Shown: positions 11,881 through 23,750, counted from the first letter of the stretch. The stretch is 64,000 nt of DNA from Melitaea cinxia (GCF_905220565.1 NC_059408.1:12648508-12712507); one strand, 5' to 3'. Notes: generated by a model not told the origin, from the letters alone. Made by a program: numbers and translations.

Positions 11881-12383
11881 TCGTTTCTATTTTTATTTTA
11901 TTATCGTCTAAATAACTATATGCACTTGAATAAACACAGGTACTTTGAAATCACGGACAGATGCGTCAATTATTTATATATGATATAGATTAATAAATAC
12001 GGGGTTTGCAAACAGAAGCTCGGTTTATTTATTTTTGAATATAAATAAACCAGAAATATCTATCTGTACAGCAAATACTACACAAGAAACAAAATATACG
12101 TTACTTTTTTTGTCTAAAAGTATTTCAAATATGATTCGTGTTTCTTTGATTTAATACACAGCGTGGCTTACCTATTAGATATACGTTAAGTTGAATGAGA
12201 ATCATAAAGATAGTTAAAATCACGTTACTTTCCCTTTTTTAAAACGGCTAAATCTATGAAGAAAAAGGGTTTTAGTCTACTTCTTCATTTTGACGTTCAT
12301 ATCACTTTATTTGTCAAACATTAAAATTGTAAATAGCGAATATAAAGCAATTAGTTGCATTATCATTCATTACATAGTATAAT

Positions 12384-12739
12384 TAATAGTATAGTATAGT
12401 GCTGTGTGGCTACGGCACTAAAGAATTTAGCCACCCCCTCTCTTCCCGTGGGTGTCGTAAGAGGCGACTAAGGGATAACAAGGTTCCACAACCACCTTGG
12501 AACTTAAGAAGCCGACCGATGGCGGGATAACCATCCAACTGCTGGCTTTGAAATACACAGGCCGAAGACGGGCAGCAGCGTCTTCGGTGCGACAAAGCCA
12601 GTACTGCGGTCACCAACCCGCCTGCCCAGCGTGGTGACTATGGGCAAAACACATGAGTTCACGTTGTTTTTGGTGTAAACTTGTGGAGGCCTATGTCCAG
12701 CAGTGGACTGTATAGGCTGTAATGATGATGATGATGATG
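12384..12739 (+). mobile_element. RTE-tail repeat with 12-bp target duplication and (GAT)n tail
   Basis: Flanked by ACATAGTATAAT at 12,372-12,383 and 12,740-12,751. It runs from GTGCTGTGTGGCTACGGCAC to CCAGCAGTGGACTGTATAGG and ends in a GATGATGAT microsatellite. Its minus strand happens to be open (PKTLLPVFGLCIS-like), but all copies differ by frame-breaking changes, so I do not call a gene. Confidence 0.85.
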
Positions 12740-12751
12740 ACATAGTATAAT

Positions 12752-13289
12752 ACAAAGTCTATTCCCGCTGCCTGTATGCTTAGATCTTTAAAACTACGCA
12801 AGGGATTTTGATGTGGTTTTCTTTAGTAAATAGAGTGTTCCAGAGGAAAGCTCATATTATGTATACGCTTCAGCCTGTAATATCCCACTGCTGGGCATAG
12901 GCCTCTTTCCCCATGTAGGAGAAGGATCGGAGCTTAATCCACAACGCTGCTCCAATGCGGGTTGGCGGATATATTCCCTACTATGAGTAACGATCGATAT
13001 CAGGTGTACATGATAACAGCCGGGACCGACGACTTAACGTGCTCTCCGAGGCACGGTGAGGAGACCCACAAGGACTGCACAAACACCCAGACCACGGAAA
13101 ACACCTGTATGGCCATTACAAATGTTCGTCATGTACGAGGATCGAACCCGCAACCGCCAGCGCAACAGGTACAATCCATGGCTGTAACCGTTGCGCCAAC
13201 GCGGCGCATATTATGTATAATAAATGGATAATAGTAGTAAAGGGACACTGATGTTTTTGCAACCGTGCGAAGCCAGGGTGGGTCGCTAG
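12752..13289 (+). mobile_element. Helitron-like element, split by a SINE
   Basis: The left part (CCCGCTGCCTGTATGCTTAG ... GGATTTTGATGTGGTTTT) and right part (GTTTTTGCAACCGTGCGAAG ... GGTGGGTCGCTAG/T) belong to one short element. A SINE-A copy sits inside it at 12,866-13,206. The 3' end CTAG followed by T fits the CTRR end and A/T insertion site of Helitrons. Confidence 0.55.
12866..13206 (-). mobile_element. SINE-A, full-length, with 13-bp target duplication
   Basis: Flanked by CATATTATGTATA at 12,853-12,865 and 13,207-13,219. On minus it has the type-1 tRNA-like head (GCCGCGTTGGCGCAACGGTT and GCGGGTTCGATCCTC as A- and B-box regions), the common body, and the CAGTGGGATATTACAGGCTG tail. Confidence 0.85.
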
Positions 13290-13905
13290 TTACTGATAAT
13301 TTAATAAAAGATTAAGCTAAGTTTTGTTTAACAATAATCAATAACCAGATGATCACTCGTCACATATACCATTTTTGAGAGCCTCTTTTTAACCCCTTTC
13401 TATCTACTGAATGATAATATGTAAATATGCACTTTCCTATCATAAATTTTTTTATCACTTAGCTACCTTATGTAGCTACATAATGAAACTCCGGAATATC
13501 GTATGAGAATACGTTTAAAAGTTGACACGAAGTGGCAAAATAAACCAAAACAGAATCGCCGTCGTGTAGCGGTTCATAATTATAAATTCCGCGTCACTCG
13601 GCAACGGTGGAACAATGAAGTTAATCCATCAGGCCGAGTCCTCAGGCGTGGGCAGAGATAAGACAAGCCCGTATTCGACCCACCCCTGCTTCTTTGGTAA
13701 CCACCCTGTCAAAGATTGGAAGTATTACAGACGTTAATTTTGTTGAACTTCAACTTATGTAAAATTTTAATAATAAAATGTAGGTACTTATATACAATCA
13801 ATAATAAAAAATATTTATATTTCTTTTGAAGAGCTAGAAATATAAAATATGTTTGAAATAGAATTATGAATTTGTAATAATATAAAACAAATTTGATTCC
13901 TAAAA

Positions 13906-13975
13906 TCAGCCTGTACCATCCCACTGTTGGGCACAGCCCCCTTTTTATATAGGAGAGAGGTAGGAGCTTAATACT
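13906..13975 (-). mobile_element. SINE-A 3' tail fragment
   Basis: CAGCCTGTACCATCCCACTG, then TTGGGCACAG: a diverged 3' tail only. Confidence 0.5.
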
Positions 13976-14648
13976 TCGCACTAATGTACAGCGCTATTTA
14001 AATGCGTGCACTTAAAATTATGTTGTAATTACGTTCTGGAAGAACTACATATTATTTCGTCTACGCCTACCAACGACTCAAACTTAACAATCAATTAAAT
14101 TAGGCATTAAAGTCAATACACGATTATCACATCTGATTTTTTATCTATAACCAATGTCCATTGCCTAAGTCCACCCTTCTCAGATTGTGACGTCCACCTG
14201 GGCCTTTCGTATGAATATTAATTCGACCATATCTTGACCCCTGTCCGGCGGCTAAGAAGGCGACTTGACGTATGAATTTCTTAGAGAATAATTAATGGTT
14301 CTAGGTTATTTGATTGCTTACACTATCCTTACTTTAATGAATATTCAAATGTAAAATTGTTTAGTTCGTTCATAACCCTTTGACGTGAATCGGATAAATA
14401 TAATCCAGATATTAGAGAGTTGATATTTTTAATTATATGAAATTGTAATTGTAAAATATCCCTTCCTCGAGTAGGGCTTGAAACTCAAATCTAAATAATT
14501 ACATAACATTTAAAAAAAAGTCAATAATTAACTCAGAATCAGTGCTTCAGAATATTCGATTAAGATAAAAGATTTAAAAATTCAAATTCGAAAGTCAAAA
14601 TTTTCACATTTGTAAATTTGTCATATTTGCATATTTTTTATTAATAAT
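13976..14648. other. Intergenic DNA, nothing recognised
   Basis: A single-copy segment at 14,150-14,280 has GC content above the background. No exon structure. The similar stretch at 13,540-13,700 is likewise unexplained. Confidence 0.4.
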
Positions 14649-15035
14649 AAAAAGGTGTTGTGTCTTATCGCTCAACACGCAATGAAATGGGCTATGCTTG
14701 GGGTCTCTCTCAAAGATAGGATTAGAAATGAGACTATCCGCGAGAGAACAAAAGTAACCGACATGACCTACATGATTAGTAACTTGAAGTGGCAGTGGCT
14801 GGTCACCAGGACCAATGGCTGCTGGAGCAGACGTGTCCTTGAGTGGAGCCCGCGTGTTGGCAAACGCAGTGTGGGACGCCCTCCAGTCCACTGGACTGAC
14901 GATCTACGTAAGATTGTCGGTAGTGGCTGGATGAGGATTACGGAAAACCGGGATGTTTTGCGCGAACTTGATGAAGCCTATGTCCAACAGTGAACTGCGA
15001 TAGGCCGAAGTGATGATGATGATGATTATGTGATG
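14649..15035 (+). pseudogene. RTE-type LINE ORF2 C-terminus and 3' end
   Basis: An open frame from 14,655 to 14,992 encodes the RTE C-terminal region: KWAMLGVSLKDRIRNETIR, RTKVTDMTYMISNLKWQW, VLEWSPRVGKRSVGRPPVHW, TDDLRK, GWMRITENRDVLRELDEAYV and QQ-stop. This block follows the reverse transcriptase in RTE elements. The 3' end is GCCTATGTCCAACAGTGAAC, then TGCGATAGGCCGAAGTGATG and a GAT microsatellite. The endonuclease and reverse transcriptase are missing. It is a 5'-truncated copy with an intact terminal frame, so a fairly recent insertion. Confidence 0.85.
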
Positions 15036-17006
15036 ATGATGTTTATTTTTTATTTGCTCTAGTCTTTGATATACTGTACCAATTTGAATAAATATTTATT
15101 TTTAGAAAAAGCTGTTTTCCCCTAAAAAGTTTATATCTTACAAAACGTGACGCTATAATTCATGACTATATTCATTGATAAAATCGAGAAAGAGTTCAGC
15201 CATAAATATCAATGCAGGAATCATCGCGAATTAATTATCTACCACTGTTATTATTGCAACTAATATTACTACTTAGTAATTATTACTATTGTGAATCAAA
15301 CTTAAGATTAGAAATTTGAAATGCATGCTGATTTCGTGTAACTTTTATAATTGAATTAGAAGATAAAGTTGATTGATCGAGATTACTTTATAGCATGTGG
15401 AATTTCAAAAGTGAATAGGAACTTAATAATTTTTCAGAAAAGATATTACAAGAATGAACAAGGTTATTTTAAACAATAATTTGTAAATGCCACACATGTG
15501 TATGCTGTGGTATGGACATTTGTCTTTGTGTATTGTGTTCTTGGATCACCGACAAGAGAATATTTTAGTGTTGACCATTGTTAGGTGTTTGATTTTTGTT
15601 GAACTAACTAATGTTAAACACATAAACCTTCTCATTACGTTTTGTTGATGTTTAATATACTTTCAGATAAACATTTTACTCTCGATGCCTAAATATGATG
15701 ACACAATGTATCAAGAACGTAGTAAAACACATAACGCATAATGTATGCAAACTTTTTGTGCAACTATTTGTCGATTTCAAGAATCGATTCTGAAACAGCT
15801 AGAAAATAGACAGTCACTTTGACAATTGCGCCAACCCATACTCAATCAGTTTTTATCTCTTTTGTCTATTTTATTGTGATTTTGATAAAATTACAACGAG
15901 TCCTGTTAATATTCCAATTGAAAAATTATACACTCATTTCTTCATCCAAAAGATTCGACGGATCTTAGAATTAACCCATACTGAACTAAAACTCTAATTT
16001 TATATACCTAAAAATCGTATCCCACATTCCGTCTTAATTAAAATCCCTATCCTCACATAAACGTATATATCCTAAAATTATATTGTTATCCCGGTGGCCA
16101 CAATTCACGGGTGTTATTTTAGAGGTTCTTGCCACGATATATTATTCCTGTTATAACGGTCGGTCAGTTTGCGCAAATATTATTTTAATTGATTAGAGCT
16201 AGCCGACTTATCTTTAAGATTTGTGTACACGAAAACTTCAAAATTCGAAATTAATTCTATGTAGATAAAACTTTTCGAAATTCAAATATTATAAAGGTCA
16301 AATTTAATATAAAATTATTGATTAAATAATAAAATTTTATAAAATATTATTAATTAATAGTATTTTAATAATAAATCTACAAATAGTATTCTGTAACCAA
16401 AAAGGTTTAATTTTTTAATTAAATATTATAATACTGTTCAAAGTTTCGATTAATAACTTCTTAAAATAGACCATAAATAAAAGAAAAAAAAATGTATATA
16501 AAAACATGTATTTTTGAATATTCATCTTGTTAAAATGACAAGTCAAATAAATCTGAATGAGATCTCATCTTAACAATTACACGATCACTCTCGGTCAAGT
16601 GAACACTTCTAATTAGTCAAACATCTTAATTGGCTTATTTATCTTTCTGCAACTCAATATATCTTGATTAAATTTTGTCTAAATAATAAATATTTCACTT
16701 AAAATAATACAAGTAGGTAATCATTTTCATGCAATAAAATTATATTTAATTAATTTTAGTGAATGTAATATGTCATATGATAAAATCTGAGTTTATTAAG
16801 TTACATTACAAAATAAAGTTGAAACAGTTTCATATTTTTTGAGTTTCTTTTTCTCCGACCGTATAAAATTAAAAACAAATACAAAATTAAAAATTATTCA
16901 TGAATCTGTCATCATATTCAAATATTGGTATAAAAATGCTATTAACATTTGTTTAGTAATATAATTAATAATTCTGGACAAACGTTTCACCTCCCGCACA
17001 ACTTGA
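15036..17006. other. AT-rich intergenic DNA, nothing recognised
   Basis: Nearly 2 kb with no gene, no RNA gene and no recognised repeat. Confidence 0.5.
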
Positions 17007-17246
17007 ATTCGAAGCAAAATTGCCGCCACCGTTAACGGACGAAACTTATTCCTAACCTACAATAGCAATTCCAAATTCGAAATATGTGTCGCAGCTCCAT
17101 CAACTTCCGGTCGAGTTCGAATATCCGTCCAAGTTGGACTTCCGGCGGAAGCGGCCGCAGTCATGACGTCTTTATCTGAAGAATTACCTAGCGATAGTTA
17201 TTCAAATGTGTTCAGAAAGGGCGATAAGGTGGCCTACATTGTATAA
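17007..17246 (+). other. GC-richer island with an open frame, function unknown
   Basis: A frame without stops spans about 79 codons, with an internal ATG at 17,163 (MTSLSEELPSDSYSNVFRKG...). The opposite strand is also partly open, so the frame may simply reflect local GC content. No convincing acceptor or donor brackets it. It could be an unrecognised exon, a regulatory island or chance. Confidence 0.2.
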
Positions 17247-17817
17247 TATACATATTATACTCGTCCACGTAATGTACGAGCTCACGATTATCGTTTCACG
17301 CAAGTTAATTACAATTAGTCAATAAATACTAGTTTAATATTTTAGGGTAACAGGGTAATTTTTGAAACTACCCTCCAATTCGTAATAATTGTTTTAAAAA
17401 ACGCTTAGCTTAGTAAAATATTATGACAGAGTTTTTACAGTGACATTTTGAATTAATTTGCGATTTGGTTCGTGAACTAAAACTTCATTATTATGATTAT
17501 GACTTACACGGAAAAGAACATATATACCAGTGTTATTGCTGGTCACTTTGAGTTACAAATATTTTGATACTATTGCAAATACCATGGCCACATGTCCATT
17601 CAAGATACGTTTCAATAATCACATAATTACTTATGTCACTCTTCTGACTGAGTGTTTTATTTTATTTTAATGTCTCAAAATCTGAAAACACGCTGTATCA
17701 TCTTTGAGTGATTAGCAAATCTAAAATATGAGCTTCAGCAACAAAAAAAAAATATATCGATAGACAGATAGGCTCACTTTAATTACTTTAAGGAAAAGAT
17801 GAAAATGCTTGTATTCA

Positions 17818-17915
17818 GTCAGTCAGTCTGAACCAGTTCAGCCTATTGCAAGCCACTGCTGAACATAGGCCTCCCCAAGTTCGCCCCAGACATCCCGGTT
17901 TTCGCTTGTATTACT
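17818..17915 (-). mobile_element. RTE 3' end fragment
   Basis: TTCAGCCTATTGCAAGCCAC, TGCTGAACATAGGCCTCC and CCAGACATCCCGGTTTTCG are the minus-strand 3' end of the RTE family, next to a CAGT microsatellite. Confidence 0.65.
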
Positions 17916-18271
17916 TCTTGTATATTCCGAGGAACTCTCTAAAATTTCTGTCTCTTTCTCTTAATAGATTAGAAAAAGAGAGATATTGATCAGTACAACT
18001 AATATATTATTTTTATTTTTTATGTTTTATTATCACTTAGATAGTGCAGAGAAATGTTTTATGTGGTAAATTGTTGTAGGTTTTTACGTATGACATCGCA
18101 GGTAGAGCCTTATAAATAATAAATAATTTAGTGAAACGCGATAATCCTCGCAATTTCAAACGTATAAATAATACAACCACCCTTATAGTTTAAGACAGTT
18201 TAAGGGTGTCCGAATTCCACCATATTTCAAGTATAACTCGGAAAGGTGAACAGAAGGGTTGTATATAATTG

Positions 18272-18312
18272 TCCGGGGGGTGTAGGGTGTGTTGGAGGTG
18301 GTGGGGGGTTGG
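18272..18312 (+). other. G-rich tract
   Basis: Several G runs (GGGGGG, GGG, GG, GG, GGGGGG) lie within about 40 bases of very AT-rich DNA. A G-quadruplex is possible but not shown. Confidence 0.35.
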
Positions 18313-18680
18313 TCAGTGTTTGTGATTTGTAAATGGGCTCAGACCTTAGCCCTTCCTGAAGACGAGGATATATCACGCGCCTTGAAAGATAACTTAGTTT
18401 AAGGATTTACATAGAGCTGCGCGGAGGATTAATATATATTTGTTTTGTCTAAGATTTAAAGTATGCAGTCGTAAAAATTGCAATTCAATAACATAATAAC
18501 AGTATAAGTAAGTATTAACTCCTTTTTAACTACTTACCAACATTTTCATCTTATAAAATTCAAGTAAAAGTGTTTTTCATAAATTTTGTAAGTGAAATTG
18601 AATCACAAGATTTTAATAATTTAACAAAATTAAAAAAAATTATAAGAATAAAAGAATATACATTTATTACTCCTAAATAC

Positions 18681-18820
18681 ATTCCTTCCAACGGGGAGTT
18701 CTGTACGTGTTATAGATCACGTCCCATTAAAGTAATTAATAATTTAAAAAAGCTCTCGGATTTACTTCTTCACGTTGAAGGTGATCTACAACACCTACAG
18801 AACTCCCCATTTGAGGAACA
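18681..18820. ncRNA. Candidate hairpin RNA (microRNA-like inverted repeat)
   Basis: Arms 18,693-18,720 and 18,781-18,808 are reverse complements at 26 of 28 positions (left arm begins GGGGAGTTCTGTA; right arm begins GTGATCTACAACACC). The loop is 60 nt. Outside the arms, pairing continues weakly for about 10 nt, giving a total stem length like that of a pri-microRNA. As a + transcript the two mismatches are C-C and A-C. As a - transcript one becomes a G-U pair, so minus is slightly favoured. No target duplication or transposon terminus is seen. The open frame across it (18,570-18,830) has no known motif and probably is chance. I do not recognise a named microRNA seed; the loop is longer than typical. 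Confidence 0.4.
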
Positions 18821-19735
18821 GGAACGCAGTTAGTAGTCGAACATCCTATATAACCAAACAGTAAGTTCCTATGCACTTCACTAAAATAATAATACAAATC
18901 TTAATAACCCAGCAATAGTAAATTATTTACAATAAATTTACACAAATACTTATATAAATTATTTCATTGAAATAAGCAAGAAATTATTTTCAATTTACGT
19001 TAATATTGTCGGAATTTAATCATCTAACCCCAAACTCACCCAGCTGCTTCGAGAAATAAGACTTGATTATTTTATACCCCCGAAACCATTTATTAATGCA
19101 CTGAATGACACACCGAAATAATCAACGATCACACTCGAACCTCTCCTAAAATTATAACAAAATGAATAGCTGAGTACAATTGTCTGACGAGATATCTTAA
19201 AGGGCACAAAGGTTGCCGCAAATTGCCAAAGTAAGTGTAACGTCCGAACAGAAATACATTATCTGGAGAGGAAGGCGATCGGAAGATTTATTATTCTGGA
19301 CCTTACATTGACTGGCCTATTTCCGAAACAATTTGACTAGACTCTACTCGATCCCCACACACACAATGCTTTTTACGTAAAACAAAACATTTAGTAATAT
19401 GATAGAGGTATAATTATTATTTTACACCATCATCTTAGTTTCAAAATTGTATAAAATTAATCAAAATTAAGTTAATAACATTGATCACTACGTGAAATTG
19501 AAATGTATACGGCAAATACATTTTTGTATTATAGATCTAACTTTTCTCACTCACCAGTTCACGACAGTACTCTATGAAATAAAAAATTAAACATATAACA
19601 AAAAATAAAATAAATTGTAAATAAATAGTGTAGTAAAATTTTACAGCCAAGTGGCTTATACTTAAATATGTATCCACATGTTTACTACAAAACCCTCATC
19701 CAAAACGCCATGAACCGATATAAGGAGCAAGTTTT
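18821..19735. other. AT-rich intergenic DNA, nothing recognised
   Basis: No gene or recognised repeat. Confidence 0.45.
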
Positions 19736-19739
19736 AGTA

Positions 19740-19790
19740 GCGTTTATATAAACCTGCGTTTCTCAGCGTTCGTGTCGGACGTTTAACATT
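19740..19790 (+). promoter_or_regulatory. Possible core promoter, orphan
   Basis: TTTATATAAACC is followed about 20 bases later by TCTCAGCGTTCG, a TATA-like and initiator-like arrangement, and then GC-richer DNA to 19,912. No coding sequence downstream was recognised, so this may be chance. Confidence 0.15.
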
Positions 19791-20179
19791 AAATATATGT
19801 TTTACCACCTTATAAAGATTGCGTCGGAGATCCGCCCGGGGCATGCGGCACGAAGCACTTGTACTGTACGACAGTTCTTAGTCGTTTTGTAGTGCAGGAG
19901 ACAGCATTGTATGAAATATTTTTAGCAGAAATTTTGAACGTATTTTTCACAGAAAAATTAAAAACATGTAATCGATACACATATATTACTATTTACTGGT
20001 AATTGAAAGATTTTGTGATCGAAATATTTAATTATGAAATATTGTTTTGAAAAACAGTTCCTTGTACTGAACCTAGTTAAGCTTAATAAATCTGTGAACT
20101 TTTCAGACGGAAAAAGTGTTTCTTTTATGTAGATGAAGGCAACTAAAACGTATCCAAAAATTGAGACTAGCTTTTAGCT

Positions 20180-20318
20180 GATCCAGCGGTTGTGGGTTTG
20201 TTTCCTGCTCTTAGTCGAGGTGTAATTTAATATTTTTTGATTAATATGTATACTATGTTATATATGTATACTTAATTGTAAATCTAATCTCCGAATAAAG
20301 GCTTTGTATTTTTTTATT

Positions 20319-20386
<68 letters not shown>

Positions 20387-20475
20387 GTAATATATATATA
20401 TAAATATCCGTTTAACTGTAACAATCAGCTGTTATATACGAGTATTGAGTTGCCTCTCTTAGGAACAATCTATTT
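20180..20475 (+). mobile_element. SINE-B, diverged copy containing a TA microsatellite
   Basis: The left part GCGGTTGTGGGTTTGTTTCC and right part ATTGAGTTGCCTCTCTTAGG match the order of the SINE-B copy at 42,040. Between them is a long TA tract. Confidence 0.45.
20323..20402. repeat. (TA)n microsatellite
   Basis: About 80 bases of near-pure TA with two short interruptions. Confidence 0.9.
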
Positions 20476-20691
20476 AGTAGATTCTACTATAGGTTCATGT
20501 TATACTACAACTATCCATATACACATTACATATTATATACATAAGTTTTAAGATTTTCAATGTCTCGCAAATATCATTAATGACTATGAATAAATATTTT
20601 TAAGCATATAATAATTTAATTTTTCAATTTATAATATAGTTGAGTTAACCCTAATGTTGTTCAATAAAATTAATAATATTATTTTTTACAG

Positions 20692-20820
20692 GCTGCGATC
20701 TCTTACACTACATCACTTATGCACACAAGCTCATGTGTTCATTGTAATCGCCATGTGTGCCTTGATGGGCACGGCGTGACTCGCTCTAACAATCTTTATT
20801 GTGGCCCAGCAATACTTTAA
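20692..20820 (+). pseudogene. Possible relic of a piggyBac-type C-terminal zinc-binding domain
   Basis: After a good acceptor-like TTTTTTACAG (ending 20,691) a 42-codon frame ends with TAA at 20,818-20,820. It encodes SCVHCNRHVCLDGHG and later YCGP, i.e. Cys-x2-Cys-x4-Cys-x3-His-x9-Cys, resembling the cysteine-rich tail of piggyBac transposases. There is no rest of a transposase upstream, and the spacing is not exact. It could also be a terminal exon of an unknown gene or chance. Confidence 0.25.
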
Positions 20821-21568
20821 CTATACTAATGTATCAAAATTACTTCTAAGACAACAGATGAAAAAAAAAAAATTCGACTATTTAGTTATACTATATTTTC
20901 ACAAAATATTAGACATTAAATTACTTTGGTTTTTTGACTAAATATAAGTAACTATTCAATATAATAGGAGAGTAGAGAATAGGTATATAATTTAACTTAA
21001 TAACAAAAATAACCAATTTAAGCCATAGTCTTATAGGAGGTAATATTCGAACTAATGTTTTAGAATACACTACAGTTCTAAATAACTATTACCACTACAA
21101 TGATAATTATCGTTTTCAATAGTATATTATATCGACTGTGTCATATAAAACATTTAACCAAATTTTCATTAACACTGCAAAAAAATTAACCGTAAACGAA
21201 AGTATGTAACGTCGGCCCTATTGTGATAGATACATACCACACCGTCTTAACACTTTAATGCTGAACACACAATCAGATATTTGTTTTAAATTATGGTAAT
21301 AAAATGTCGGTGAGAGTCACGAGCGGTGCGCGTGCGCAGAACCGACGGGAATTGGATCGGGATCAGGATTAAACGGCCTTTATTATAATGACGAATTTAT
21401 ATGGAAAACATTCCGGTTTCCTTATTGTGCTATGTTTAAGTTGTGGTGATGTTTTATGTGTGTTCTTTTAAAGCATTTTTTTTCTAACTAGCGTTAACTT
21501 TTTATAATATTTTTAATTTATAAATTTATAGGAGTAAGTTGAAAAATTAATAATTATCATATATCGTT
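20821..21568. other. AT-rich intergenic DNA, nothing recognised
   Basis: A short GC-rich spot at 21,310-21,370 (CACGAGCGGTGCGCGTGCGC) stands out. No gene recognised. Confidence 0.4.
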
Positions 21569-21853
21569 TAACTGAGGTAGGGCATAGCAGGAATTTCCTG
21601 CTTAAAATATGGAACAGCCCGACGGGGGTAGTACCTGGACCTTACAGAAGATCACAGCTAAATAATACTGTTTTCAAGCAGTATTGTGTTCCTGTTGGTG
21701 AGTAAGGTGAACAGAGCTCCTGGGGGGATTGGGGATTGGATCGGCAACGCGCTTGCGATGCTTCTGGTGTTGCAGGCGTCTATAACTTACGGTAATCTCT
21801 TACCATCAGGTGAGCCGTACGCTTGTTTGCCGACCTAGTGACATAAAAAAAAA
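21569..21853 (+). mobile_element. LINE-J 3' UTR copy with A tail
   Basis: AACTGAGGTAGGGCATAGCA to GCCGACCTAGTGACATAAAA and an A run. Very close to the copy at 10,724. Confidence 0.75.
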
Positions 21854-21967
21854 TCGTATATATCGTATATATAATCTATTGATTAATCAGTCATTGGGTT
21901 CATTTTACGTAAAATCTTCTTTTCTTGCAATAATTACACAATATTAACAAAATTTTTGCTGTTTGGT

Positions 21968-22255
21968 TTTACTGCCGTAGTAAAGAATGTAGCCACCCCC
22001 TCTGTCCCCGTGGGTGTCGTAAGAGGCGACTAAGAGATAACAAAGTTCCACTACCACCTTGGAACTTATAAAGCCGACCGATGGCGGAATAATCATACAA
22101 CTGATGGCTTTGAAATACACAGGCTGAAGACGGGCAGCAGCGTCTTCGGTGCGACAAAGTCAGCCCTGCGGTCACCGAGTTCGCGCCATAATGTCCGGCG
22201 CGGACTTGGAGAGGCCTATGTCCAGCAGTGGACTGCAGAAGGCTGAAGTGAGAAT
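21968..22255 (+). mobile_element. RTE-tail repeat, internally deleted
   Basis: It has the GTAGCCACCCCCTCTGTCCC and GCAGCAGCGTCTTCGG segments and the CCAGCAGTGGACTGCAGAAG tail. A segment present at 12,384 between GCGGTCACC and the end is missing. Confidence 0.75.
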
Positions 22256-23440
22256 ACATTTTTTGATCTATAATTTGTTTTAATAACGTCGAGATTGTTT
22301 TAAATAGGTAATTACAGTTACCACATAAGATATAAACATCTTAATAAAAATGTGTATTATTTTTAGTGGAGATAAAAGTGATATACAAACTAAAGTTAGA
22401 GAAAAATAAAATAATAAATAGCTCAAAATGCAAACTAATGTCATTTAGTCACAACTCACGTCATTGACAAGCCACAAAGAGTAAATAATGTGCAACCATC
22501 TTCAAAGTGTGTTTTCCATTCTACATAGCTTTAGTAAAATGATTTGTGATTTTAGACACTAATGAAACCAATTTAAAAGGAAATCTTTAAATGTGGTCAT
22601 TTTCAAATTTAGAATTTTTTAATAGTAAATTTTAATTGTTTCTTCTAAATGTTGGAACCAATAAAATTACTTTTACTTTTACTGTAAAGTAATAAATATA
22701 TTGTAAATATCTTTAACATAAGCCTGTTTCTATTTTATAAAGTAGCCTATTACAGAGGAATTACCATTCAAATTCTATTGTAGATGAAATTTTGGAATAA
22801 TGAAGATGGTAAATTTGAACATTATCACGTTAATTTTAGCAAATGAATGACTAAATAATTCATATAGGTGTAAAATACATAAGAATGTACACCAATTTCT
22901 CACACAACGGTGAAAGTACCAGGAGATAAGAAGTATAGATGTGCAGATTTAATATATCATTGTGTAGCAGTGACGCATACTTGGCGCGCAGGAAATGCGC
23001 AGTGAGCGATAAGCCGAACGGACTTTGTGATGTCTGCTGTCCGCGCGACGACTGTCGTTGTGTTAACGTGGACATATCTAATTAATAATATTATTTGTGT
23101 TAATTTATTCATACAGAAATAAACACTGCGAGAATAATTACTAATACAGCAGTAACCTGTGTTACTTTAAAAGAAAGGATGTAATTAAACAATAAAGGGA
23201 TGTTATTATATGATACACACTAATAAATGATTTTCATTATAATTATAATAAGTATAGAATATGTTGTACACAACAGTAATTTAAAAAAATCTGTATTTTC
23301 TTTCAGTCGAAGTCATTTGAACAAATTTAATATCATATAAAAAATATACATATTCTGTACCATATTAACCATTTCTTGTCAAATGTCTCTTCTTCTATCG
23401 AGCACTAGTTTTGATGCTTAGTCAGTCAAGCTTTTTTATT
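22256..23440. other. Intergenic DNA, nothing recognised
   Basis: Mainly AT-rich. A CpG-richer island at about 22,970-23,070 (GGCGCGCAGGAAATGCGCAG, TGTCCGCGCGACGACTGTCG) has no recognised exon. Confidence 0.4.
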
Positions 23441-23444
23441 CCGG

Positions 23445-23750
23445 ACTAGCTGACCCGACGAACTTCGTATCGCCTAACACAAACTTTATCGTATGGTATT
23501 AAAGTTCAAATTGACTTTTAAGTATTATCACAAATCTTTTGTATGGGAGTATAGAAAAGTGTTGTTTTTAGACTTTTTCAGGAAATTTAAAATTTTTTTT
23601 TTTTAGACTTTTTCTCTCCGTAAGAACCATCCTCGTACTTCAAGGAACATTTTAAAAAAAGAATTAGCGAAATCGGTCCAACCGTTCTCGAGTTTTGCGC
23701 TTAGCAACACATTTTGCGATTCATTTTTATATATAAGAGAAGATATACGT
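23445..23750 (-). mobile_element. Helitron-like non-autonomous element
   Basis: The minus-strand 3' end is CGAAGTTCGTCGGGTCAGCT then AG/T (here ACTAGCTGACCCGACGAACT). Internally it has GAAATCGGTCCAACCGTTCT on +. No coding capacity. Confidence 0.6.

Noticed and set aside
12410..12755. Overlapping minus-strand open frames in the RTE-tail repeat, seen again at 8,111, 21,969, 25,119 and 40,213
   Set aside because: They recur only as part of the repeat, differ in length by copy, and lie on the strand opposite to the retroposition direction. No protein family is recognised.
12962..13231. Open frames through SINE-A copies (also 38,303, 44,819 and 53,412)
   Set aside because: They are read-through of a tRNA-derived SINE, and the frame differs among copies.
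18570..18833. 87-codon + strand frame over the hairpin
   Set aside because: The frame is explained by the inverted repeat and AT-rich flanks. No domain is seen; I prefer the hairpin RNA reading.
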